NCBI GenBank assembly: GCA_003506795.1 | Contig: DNYO01000115.1 | Coordinates: 3,994-11,945 of the forward strand | Length of the DNA: 7,952 nt | Source of the DNA: Deltaproteobacteria bacterium | GTDB taxonomy: Bacteria > Desulfobacterota > Syntrophorhabdia > Syntrophorhabdales > Syntrophorhabdaceae | Reading direction: 5' to 3' | Notes under the pieces: model-generated | The model's input: the letters and a program-made list of their open reading frames with translations, nothing else | What the model was told of the DNA's origin: nothing | The model's database searches: none | Translations under genes and position numbers: made by a program | In this document: piece after piece, positions 1 to 6,089 of the stretch | How the letters are laid out: every line of letters begins with the position of its first letter | How positions within the stretch are numbered: position 1 is the stretch's first letter

Positions 1-826
1 CAAAACCGGCCGGGGAAAGCGCTTCCACGGCACATAACGCAAGCGCCGCGTTCGAGAGCTGGTGGTCACCGTCGAGATTCAGGGAAACATCATCGTAGGT
101 ATTTGCGATACCCCGGTACGAAAAGCGTTTGTTGCCCTTCTTTCTGAAAACAAAGTCCTTGCCAAGGACATACAACGGACTTGAAAGCCCGCGGGCCGAT
201 CGTTCCAGGACGGCAAGGGCCTTGCCGCGAGCACCCGTTATCACGGGAACGCCCTTCTTCATGATCCCCGCCTTTTCACCGGCGATCTTTCCTATGGTAC
301 CTCCCAGTTCGCCCATATGGTCGAAGGCGACGTTGGTGATAACGCTCGCCATCGGTTCGATCACGTTCGTGGAATCCAGTCTGCCGCCGAGGCCCGTTTC
401 AATGACGGCGATATCGACCTCTTTCCTCCTGAAATACTCGAACGCCAGGGCCGTCGTAAAATCGAAGAAGGTATAGAACGGGTCCGGCCCGCTCCGGTGT
501 GCCCTGGCACGGATATAATCCGTCAGAGAGACCACATCCCCCTCGGTGATTTCTTCCTCGTCCACGGTGATACGTTCCGTAAAAGACACGAGATGAGGCG
601 ACGTGTACTTGCCGACCCGGTATCCCGCCGCCTTCAGAATGCACGCGATCATGGTCGCCACGGAACCTTTGCCGTTTGTGCCGGCTATATGAACGGTCCT
701 CAGCGACTTGTGCGGGTCGCCTATGGCACCAAGAAGCCGCGATATGTTTCCAAGCCCGAAAACGGATCCGAATTTCTCCAGGCCAAAGAGGTATTTCAGA
801 GAGTTTTCATAGGCAGCATCATTCAT
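1..826 (-). CDS. folC: Bifunctional folylpolyglutamate synthase / dihydrofolate synthase (partial, C-terminus beyond left edge)
   Basis: This cytoplasmic Mur-ligase-family enzyme uses ATP to add glutamate to dihydropteroate and to reduced folates. About 275 residues are visible, roughly the N-terminal two thirds of a usual ~420-residue FolC. My own reverse-strand translation shows the P-loop HIAGTNGKGS (about 46-55), the folate-loop motif YTSPHLVSFTERI (74-86), ETGLGGRLDSTNV (143-155) and the stretch from ITNVAFDHMG through GEKAGI (163-188). K185 in GEKAGI is the expected carbamylated lysine. The ATG at 826-824 overlaps the accD stop (825-823) as ATGA, and I see no strong Shine-Dalgarno, so translation is probably coupled to accD. 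The accD-folC order is also known from E. coli and other proteobacteria. The frame is open to the window edge with no defect. Whether it has one or both activities cannot be read from the sequence. Confidence 0.96.
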   Translation of the reverse strand, partial: MNDAAYENSLKYLFGLEKFGSVFGLGNISRLLGAIGDPHKSLRTVHIAGTNGKGSVATMIACILKAAGYRVGKYTSPHLVSFTERITVDEEEITEGDVVSLTDYIRARAHRSGPDPFYTFFDFTTALAFEYFRRKEVDIAVIETGLGGRLDSTNVIEPMASVITNVAFDHMGELGGTIGKIAGEKAGIMKKGVPVITGARGKALAVLERSARGLSSPLYVLGKDFVFRKKGNKRFSYRGIANTYDDVSLNLDGDHQLSNAALALCAVEALSPAGF

Positions 827-1686
827 GCAATCAGGGACAGCAAGGTGTAGAGTGTCTGCTTCAGCTCTTTACGGGAGGAGATCATATCGATCATACCGTG
901 TTCCAGGAGGTATTCAGCCCGCTGAAAGCCGGGGGGTAATTTGGCCTTGATAGTCTCTTTGATCACCCTTTCCCCGGCAAAACCGATCATCGCCTTCGGC
1001 TCGGCTATGATGATGTCGCCAAGCATGCCCATGCTCGCGGAAACACCGCCGAGCGTGGGATCGGTAAGGACGGTTATGTAGGGAACTTTATTGCTTTTCA
1101 GATGATAGATTGCCCCGGAGACCTTCGACATCTGCATGAGAGACATGATGCCTTCCTGCATCCTTGCACCGCCCGACGAGCAAAAAAGGATAACCGGCAG
1201 TTTTTGCTTTGCGCCTTCTTCGAGGGTTCTGGTAATCTTTTCACCGACAACGCTTCCGAGACTGCCTCCCATGAAATTGAAATCGAAAATGGCGGCCAGA
1301 ACCGGAATACCGCCTATCTTTGCGCTGCCGCATATCAGGGCGTCGGGGCGCCCCGCTGTCTCCTGGGTCTCGGCCAGCCTTGTCTTGTACGGTTTTATAT
1401 CCTTAAATTTGAGAAAATCGACGGGCTCCACGCCTTCGTTGAATTCAGAGAAACTGCCTTTATCGAAAGTCAGTGCTATCCTGTTTTCCACGGAAATGGG
1501 GAAATGATAGAAGCATTTGGGACATACGTGGCGGTTCCGTTCAACTTCCTTCCTGTAAAGGAGTTCCTGACAGGAATTGCATTTCCTCCAGAGAGACTCT
1601 TCTTTCTCCGCTTTTGAGATTTCCTTCTGAATATTGATCTCACGGTAGGGTTTCTTCTCTTTATCCCTTTTTTTGAATAATCCCAT
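823..1686 (-). CDS. accD: Acetyl-CoA carboxylase carboxyltransferase subunit beta
   Basis: AccD pairs with AccA (not in this window) to form the carboxyltransferase that moves CO2 from carboxybiotin to acetyl-CoA, giving malonyl-CoA for fatty-acid synthesis in the cytoplasm. The 287-residue length is normal. The N-terminal zinc ribbon is complete (C36, C39, C55, C58). The crotonase-fold carboxyltransferase core follows, with GGSLGSVVGEK (140-150), SSGGARMQEG (170-179), TDPTLGGVSASMGMLGDI (208-225) and GFAGERVI (235-242). The chosen ATG at 1686 has a Shine-Dalgarno AGGA (plus-strand TCCT at 1693-1696) six bases upstream. The Lys-rich N-terminus before the ribbon is typical. It is the first gene of an accD-folC unit divergent from the hydrolase at 1731. 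A candidate promoter lies inside the start of that hydrolase. I see no truncation or missing key residue. Confidence 0.98.
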   Translation of the reverse strand: MGLFKKRDKEKKPYREINIQKEISKAEKEESLWRKCNSCQELLYRKEVERNRHVCPKCFYHFPISVENRIALTFDKGSFSEFNEGVEPVDFLKFKDIKPYKTRLAETQETAGRPDALICGSAKIGGIPVLAAIFDFNFMGGSLGSVVGEKITRTLEEGAKQKLPVILFCSSGGARMQEGIMSLMQMSKVSGAIYHLKSNKVPYITVLTDPTLGGVSASMGMLGDIIIAEPKAMIGFAGERVIKETIKAKLPPGFQRAEYLLEHGMIDMISSRKELKQTLYTLLSLIA

Positions 1687-1727
1687 TACTTTTCCTGTTG
1701 AATTTTTGTTGAAAAACTACCAAAATA

Positions 1728-1756
1728 AGTATGTCCATGTCAATAGAAAGGGTCAA
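1728..1756 (-). promoter_or_regulatory. Candidate sigma70-type promoter for accD-folC
   Basis: Read on the minus strand there is a TTGACC -35-like hexamer (plus 1756-1751, 5 of 6 to consensus), a 17-base spacer and a CATACT -10-like hexamer (plus 1733-1728, 4 of 6). Transcription would start about 35 bases before the accD ATG. The element overlaps the start codon of the divergent hydrolase. The hexamers and spacing are seen directly; their use as a promoter is inference. Confidence 0.4.
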
Positions 1757-2354
1757 CATAGAATCCGACCAGAATCTGGAGGGAATGCTCCGCCAACAGA
1801 GCAGAAAAGCGGGCGTTGTGATATGCCATCCCCATCCTCTGTACGGCGGCAATATGTACAATAACGTGGTAAGCGCCATTGAGGACGGCTATGCCGCCCA
1901 GGGGTTCACAACCCTCATCTTCAACTTCCGCGGCGTAGGGGACAGCAAAGGCGAGTACGACGAGGGCGAAGGCGAGGTCCATGACGCCACGGCGGCTTAC
2001 GGCGTCCTCAGGAAACATCTTGACGACGACGCCCATATCACCCTTGCGGGGTACTCATTCGGCGCATGGGTCATAAGCCGGTCGGCCCTCGAGATAGACA
2101 GGTTCGACAGTCTTTTCCTCGTGTCCTTTCCCTGCCTCATATACAAATATGACCACCTGAAGACCTTCAACAAGGAGATTCTCATCGTGGGCGGCACCTA
2201 TGACGACATCGCCCCCATGGACGACCTCTACGAACTGTACAAGAACCTCCCCACCCTTGACAAACATCTCAAGGTAATCAACACAACCCACTTTTACGCC
2301 GGAAAAGAAACGGAACTCATAGACTTTATAAAAGAAACAATTCCGAAGAGATAA
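1731..2354 (+). CDS. Alpha/beta hydrolase, COG2945-like serine hydrolase
   Basis: This is a 207-residue single-domain alpha/beta hydrolase, probably cytoplasmic, with no signal peptide or membrane segment. The early motif HPHPLYGGNMYNNVV (33-47) and NFRGVGDSKG (65-74) are hallmarks of the short COG2945-type hydrolases. The nucleophile elbow is GYSFGA (107-112, Ser109). GTYDDIAPMDD (155-165) supplies the acid (Asp158 or Asp159), and THFYAG (186-191) gives His187. The triad therefore looks intact. The substrate cannot be inferred; family members are described only as general esterase or hydrolase-like proteins. Two in-frame ATGs lie at 1731 and 1737, neither with a clear Shine-Dalgarno, so the start is uncertain by two codons. 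It is divergent from accD across 44 bp and sits alone before the ileS leader. A dienelactone-hydrolase-like role is possible but unsupported. Confidence 0.9.
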   Translation: MSMSIERVNIESDQNLEGMLRQQSRKAGVVICHPHPLYGGNMYNNVVSAIEDGYAAQGFTTLIFNFRGVGDSKGEYDEGEGEVHDATAAYGVLRKHLDDDAHITLAGYSFGAWVISRSALEIDRFDSLFLVSFPCLIYKYDHLKTFNKEILIVGGTYDDIAPMDDLYELYKNLPTLDKHLKVINTTHFYAGKETELIDFIKETIPKR

Positions 2355-2396
2355 TCCTTCTTTCTTCCTTCTTCTTGAATAGATACCCCTCTTTGT

Positions 2397-2411
2397 GTTA
2401 ACTTGATTAAC
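2397..2411. repeat. Short inverted repeat GTTAA-N5-TTAAC
   Basis: GTTAA (2397-2401) and TTAAC (2407-2411) are perfect inverted copies around CTTGA. They lie in the noncoding stretch between the hydrolase and ileS. The repeat is AT-rich and short, so it fits a small operator half-site pair better than a stable hairpin. It may also be chance. Confidence 0.3.
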
Positions 2412-2480
2412 AGAATCCAGCGGGTTGCGACAGCCTGAAACGTAGAAACAGATCTCCCGATTACAAGAAAACGTCATAAG

Positions 2481-2510
2481 CTGGCCGCCCCGGCCGGATT
2501 ACTTTCTTTT
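2481..2510 (+). terminator. GC-rich hairpin with pyrimidine/T-rich tail upstream of ileS
   Basis: CTGGCCG (2481-2487) can pair with CGGCCGG (2491-2497) around a CCC loop, giving six Watson-Crick pairs and one G-U. The tail ATTACTTTCTTTT (2498-2510) follows. This is terminator-like, but the T tract is interrupted. It lies 127 bases after the hydrolase stop and 20-50 bases before the ileS ATG. It could end hydrolase transcription, act as an attenuator in the ileS leader, or be incidental. It does not resemble a T-box, which would be unexpected in this kind of organism. Confidence 0.35.
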
Positions 2511-2529
2511 CAGCAAGGATTATTCTGCC

Positions 2530-5286
2530 ATGGATTACAAAGATACGTTGAACCTGCCCAAAACAGCTTTTCCCATGAGAGGCAATCTGCCGGTGAAGGA
2601 AAAAGATATGCTTGCCCGCTGGCAAGAGATTGACCTGTACCGGAAGCTTACAGAGGCGAGAAAGGACAGCCCCACATTCATCCTTCATGACGGGCCCCCT
2701 TACGCCAATGGCAATATCCACCTGGGAACGGCGCTTAATAAGATCCTCAAGGATATTATCATCAAGGCAAAGTTCATGACGGGCCACAGGGCTGATTATA
2801 TCCCGGGATGGGATTGCCACGGCCTCCCCATAGAGCATCAGGTCGAGAAGAACGTCAAGCAAAAGAAGCTGGAGCTCTCCAAGCTTGAAACCCGTAGGGA
2901 ATGCAGGGCCTATGCCCGGCAGTTCATAGACATACAAAGGGAGGAGTTCAAACGGCTCGGCGGCATCGGCGATTGGGACCATCCCTATATCACCATGGAT
3001 TTTGATTACCAGGCGACGATAATCGAAGAGGCGGCGAAATTTTTCCTCCGCGGCGAGGTCTACAGGAAGAAAAAACCTGTCTACTGGTGTCTTAACTGTG
3101 AGACGGCGCTCGCCGAGGCGGAGATCGAATACGAGACGAAGAAGTCGAGTTCCATATACGTCAAGTTCCCCTATACGGGTGAGAGGGAACCGGTGTTTGC
3201 CGACTATCCCGACAAGCCCGTTTATATGCTCATATGGACTACCACGCCCTGGACGCTTCCCGCAAACCTGGCCATCGCCGTCCACCCCGATTTCACGTAC
3301 GTCTCCGTGGAGACGGACAAAGAGGTCTATATCGTCCTCAAGGACCTCCTCGAAGATGTCATGCAGCGCGCAGGGATAACTCAATACCGCATTATCGGGG
3401 AGATAACCCCGCAGACGCTTCGGGGGCTCACGTTCAAACATCCTTTCATCGACCGGCAGTCCGTCATCGTCTTTGCCGAGTACGTCGCCGCCGATACGGG
3501 TACGGGCGCGGTCCATACCGCCCCGGGCCACGGCGAGGAGGACTACGAGACAGGGCTCGAGTACGGCCTCGACATCTATTCCCCTGTTAACGAAAAGGGC
3601 GCCTTCATAGACGATGTAGAGTTCTTCAAAGGCATGAACGTCTGGGAGGCCAATCCGAAGGTCATCGAAAAACTCCGGGAACTGGGGCTCCTTCTCCATA
3701 CGGAAGAGATCGAGCATTCCTATCCCCATTGCTGGCGCTGCAAGAAACCCGTCATATTCCGGGCGACAGAGCAGTGGTTCGTCTCCATGGACAGCCAGGG
3801 ACTCAGGCAGAAAGGTCTCGCCGAGATAGATAAAACACAGTGGATCCCCTCATGGGGCCGCGACCGGATCTATAACATGCTTTCCGTCCGTCCCGACTGG
3901 TGCATCTCCCGGCAGCGGACCTGGGGCATCCCGATCACGATCTTCTACTGTGAAAAATGCAGGGAACCTTTCTGGAGCGAAGAGTCCTTCCGTCGGGTCG
4001 TCGAAGCCGTCAGGCAGTCAGGCGCCGACGTCTGGTTCGAAAAGGACGCCGCCCATTTCCTGCCCGCCGACGCGAAGTGCGGCCACTGCGGTAATACTGC
4101 ATTTTCCAAGGAACAGGACATCCTGGATGTGTGGTTCGATTCCGGCGTCAGCTGGGCCGCCGTCTGCAAGAAAAGACCAGAGCTGAAGTACCCTGCCGAT
4201 CTCTATCTGGAAGGGAGCGACCAGCACCGGGGATGGTTCCACAGCTCGCTTCTCACGTCCGTCGGCAATGAAGGGCACGCCCCGTACAAGGCGGTATTGA
4301 CCCACGGCTTTGTCGTTGACGGTTCGGGCAGGAAGATGTCCAAGTCCCTCGGCAACGTGATTGCCCCCAACGAGGTCATCGATAAGTTCGGTGCCGAAAT
4401 ATTGAGGCTCTGGGTCACCTATGAGGATTACCGCGACGACATAAAGATATCGAAAGACATCATCAATCGGCTCGTCGAGACATACCGAAGGATCCGCAAC
4501 ACCCTGCGCTTCCTCCATGCCAACATCAACGAGGATTTTGAACCGGGCCGCGATACCGTGCCCTATGAAAAGCTTTCTTCACTCGACAAATGGCTTCTCT
4601 CGAGGCTCATGAGGCTCATCGAGCGGGTCGGGGATTCCTACAATAATTACACTATTCACTCGATCTACCATGCGGTCCACAATTTCTGCACCGTCGATCT
4701 CAGTGCTCTCTATCTCGATATCGTCAAAGACAGGATCTACGTGGAGCACAAGGACGCCCTGAAACGCAGGGCGTCGCAAACCGTCATCTTCGAGGCACTC
4801 ACGGCCCTTGTCAGGCTCATAGCGCCCGTCTTGTCTTCAACGGCCGACGAAATGTGGTCGTACCTGAAAGGCTACGTCACCGAGGAAAGCGTTTTCCTGG
4901 CACAGTTTCCCGCCACCGACAAGGCCCTCATCAACGCGGCGATCGAGGAACAATGGGAAAAGATCTGGAAGATCCGGGAGCTTGCCAACAAGAAGATCGA
5001 AGAGAAACGCAGCGCAAAAGAGATAGGCCATTCCCTCGACACGAAGATCATCATAGATGCACCTGATGAAGAATACGCCGCACTCACAGGGCTTGGCGAC
5101 GAACTTAAAGATGTTTTTATCGTCTCCCAGATAGAGATACGCAAGGCCGGAGCCCTGGATGTCACTGTCCTTAAAGCCGAGGGAGACAAGTGCGAGCGTT
5201 GCTGGCAATACGATACGAACATTCTCAAGGACGGGAAATTCCCGAACGTGTGCAAGCGATGCGCCGATACGCTCTCTTTGCTCTAG
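2530..5286 (+). CDS. ileS: Isoleucine--tRNA ligase
   Basis: This cytoplasmic class I synthetase charges tRNA-Ile and hydrolyses mischarged Val-tRNA. The length is 918 residues, usual for bacterial IleS. The N-terminus MDYKDTLNLPKT-FPMRGNLP fits the family and supports this start; AAGGA at 2515-2519 is ten bases upstream. The HIGH-type motif is HLGT (64-67), not HIGH. The CP1 editing domain spans about 190-400, with WTTTPWTLPAN (236-246) and DTGTGAVHTAPGHGEEDY (322-339). WCISRQRTWGIP (457-468) and the KMSKS loop (602-606) are intact. Two Cys pairs in the catalytic half (C474/C477 and C517/C520) probably bind zinc. The C-terminal zinc ribbon is C888/C891/C908/C911. The anticodon-binding helical region is about 640-800. 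It is the first gene of ileS-lspA-small ORF, an order shared in part with many bacteria. Confidence 0.99.
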   Translation: MDYKDTLNLPKTAFPMRGNLPVKEKDMLARWQEIDLYRKLTEARKDSPTFILHDGPPYANGNIHLGTALNKILKDIIIKAKFMTGHRADYIPGWDCHGLPIEHQVEKNVKQKKLELSKLETRRECRAYARQFIDIQREEFKRLGGIGDWDHPYITMDFDYQATIIEEAAKFFLRGEVYRKKKPVYWCLNCETALAEAEIEYETKKSSSIYVKFPYTGEREPVFADYPDKPVYMLIWTTTPWTLPANLAIAVHPDFTYVSVETDKEVYIVLKDLLEDVMQRAGITQYRIIGEITPQTLRGLTFKHPFIDRQSVIVFAEYVAADTGTGAVHTAPGHGEEDYETGLEYGLDIYSPVNEKGAFIDDVEFFKGMNVWEANPKVIEKLRELGLLLHTEEIEHSYPHCWRCKKPVIFRATEQWFVSMDSQGLRQKGLAEIDKTQWIPSWGRDRIYNMLSVRPDWCISRQRTWGIPITIFYCEKCREPFWSEESFRRVVEAVRQSGADVWFEKDAAHFLPADAKCGHCGNTAFSKEQDILDVWFDSGVSWAAVCKKRPELKYPADLYLEGSDQHRGWFHSSLLTSVGNEGHAPYKAVLTHGFVVDGSGRKMSKSLGNVIAPNEVIDKFGAEILRLWVTYEDYRDDIKISKDIINRLVETYRRIRNTLRFLHANINEDFEPGRDTVPYEKLSSLDKWLLSRLMRLIERVGDSYNNYTIHSIYHAVHNFCTVDLSALYLDIVKDRIYVEHKDALKRRASQTVIFEALTALVRLIAPVLSSTADEMWSYLKGYVTEESVFLAQFPATDKALINAAIEEQWEKIWKIRELANKKIEEKRSAKEIGHSLDTKIIIDAPDEEYAALTGLGDELKDVFIVSQIEIRKAGALDVTVLKAEGDKCERCWQYDTNILKDGKFPNVCKRCADTLSLL

Positions 5287-5735
5287 TACCGGTCATATTC
5301 GCACTCGACAGGGTCACAAAGGCGCTCGTCATGGAAAACCTGCCCATGATGGGCGAGGTAAAGATGACCTCGTTCTTTTCACTTGTTCACGTCAGGAACT
5401 TCGGTGGTGTTTTCGGTGTACTCAACCAGAGCGGGTATGCAAAATATATCTTCACCATAGTGCCGGTTCTCGTCGCGGCAGCCCTCGTCTACATCCTTCT
5501 GAGATACAGCATGAGCGGGACCAAGACACTGGCGTTGTGCCTGGTCCTCGCGGGCGCTCTCGGTAACATATACGACCGCATCTTTTATGGCAATGTGGTG
5601 GATTTCCTCGACTTCTATTACGGGACATATCACTGGCCCGCCTTTAACGTGGCCGACATAGCCGTTTCCGTGGGTATCGGGCTTATTATCCTCCTCGAGT
5701 TCGTTGACGGAACAGGCAAGAAACCCCGGGATTAG
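5259..5735 (+). CDS. lspA: Lipoprotein signal peptidase (signal peptidase II)
   Basis: LspA is the inner-membrane aspartyl protease that cleaves prolipoproteins before the lipidated cysteine. The product is 158 residues, the usual size, with about four hydrophobic segments (near 4-16, 62-82, 89-104 and 129-147). Conserved blocks are visible: DRVTK (17-21), HVRNFGGVFG (44-53, a variant of the usual N-x-G block), GALGNIYDRI (99-108), NVVDF (112-116) and FNVADIAV (129-136). The catalytic aspartates should be Asp115 and Asp133. The frame is open further upstream, but those residues overlap the ileS zinc ribbon in another frame and have no family similarity, so I use the ATG at 5259; a GTG at 5250 is the alternative. 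It overlaps ileS by 28 bases with no clear Shine-Dalgarno, suggesting translational coupling. The ileS-lspA pairing is widespread. Confidence 0.96.
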   Translation: MRRYALFALVPVIFALDRVTKALVMENLPMMGEVKMTSFFSLVHVRNFGGVFGVLNQSGYAKYIFTIVPVLVAAALVYILLRYSMSGTKTLALCLVLAGALGNIYDRIFYGNVVDFLDFYYGTYHWPAFNVADIAVSVGIGLIILLEFVDGTGKKPRD

Positions 5736-5768
5736 CTCCCGGCGGCAGTGCATCACAGTGGGTGGATT

Positions 5769-5999
5769 ATGGACGACCTCCTCGAGGAAGAACGCAAACT
5801 CAGAAGGCTTCGTTTCATAGTCGACTTCTCTCTTGAGTTCATCCGCACCCAGGACATCTCCCATGACCATGCCATGAGTATCGTCGAAGGGGTACGCAAA
5901 CAAGCCCTCACACTCTTCCCCGGCAAAGACGAAACCTTCGACATAATCTACGCCCCCCGGTTCAAAAAAGCGCTGAATGAAAAGTATAAGAGAGACTAG
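5769..5999 (+). CDS. Small hypothetical protein downstream of lspA (76 aa)
   Basis: I cannot assign this protein to a named family. It is a 76-residue, highly charged, soluble-looking protein with no signal peptide, membrane segment or cysteine. The N-terminal third (EEERKLRRLRFIVDFSLEFI) should be helical. The more distinctive C-terminal part is LFPGKDETFDIIYAPRF (49-65), which looks like a constrained motif. I chose the ATG at 5769, preceded by the G-rich GGGTGG at 5759-5764; a GTG at 5748 would add seven residues. It begins 33 bases after lspA on the same strand and ends directly at the heptad hairpin, so it is probably the last cistron of the ileS-lspA operon. Codon use resembles its neighbours. 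A gene is favoured over a chance frame because of its position and clean composition. Its function is unknown. Confidence 0.72.
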   Translation: MDDLLEEERKLRRLRFIVDFSLEFIRTQDISHDHAMSIVEGVRKQALTLFPGKDETFDIIYAPRFKKALNEKYKRD

Positions 6000-6088
6000 G
6001 TAATGGGTAATAGGTTATAGGTAATGGGGAAAAGAAAGAAACCGGGAAATGGTCTTTCCTATTACCCATAACCTATTACCCATTACCC
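5999..6088. repeat. Heptad-repeat inverted repeat / probable bidirectional terminator hairpin
   Basis: The left arm holds four 7-bp units: TAATGGG (6001), TAATAGG (6008), TTATAGG (6015) and TAATGGG (6022). The right arm holds four complementary units: CCTATTA (6058), CCCATAA (6065), CCTATTA (6072) and CCCATTA (6079). The two outer unit pairs match perfectly, the third has one A-C mismatch, and the innermost has one G-U. GG at 5999-6000 extends the stem with CC at 6086-6087. Inside, GAAAG (6034-6038) can pair with CTTTC (6054-6058, in competition with the end of the outer stem) and ACC (6041-6043) with GGT (6051-6053). The structure fills the gap between convergent genes, from the small-ORF stop to the DUF748 stop. 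A bidirectional terminator is the likely role, but there is no classical T tract. The 7-bp periodicity suggests a dispersed repeat family. Confidence 0.85.
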
Positions 6089-6089
6089 G

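Noticed and set aside
399..644. Minus-strand 81-codon open frame inside folC, on the same strand
   Set aside because: The correct folC frame, with P-loop and signature motifs, runs straight through this interval; this is an offset frame of the same strand.
1102..1617. Plus-strand 171-codon open frame opposite accD
   Set aside because: It is antisense to a complete accD, has no family features and no ribosome binding site of note.
3234..3590. Arg/Pro-rich plus-strand frame within ileS
   Set aside because: Its low-complexity Arg/Gly/Pro composition is the usual product of a shifted frame over the IleS editing domain.
2461..3729. Long antisense open frame (422 codons) opposite the start of ileS
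   Set aside because: It lies wholly against a certain ileS reading frame, has no recognisable motif, and is a typical shadow frame of GC-biased codon use.
5190..5258. N-terminal extension of lspA to an upstream start
   Set aside because: The extra residues are encoded over the ileS zinc ribbon in another frame, are polar, and precede the normal LspA membrane start at 5259.
5999..6088. CRISPR-like array
   Set aside because: The units are 7 bp without spacers and are arranged as an inverted pair around a single loop, which is not CRISPR architecture.
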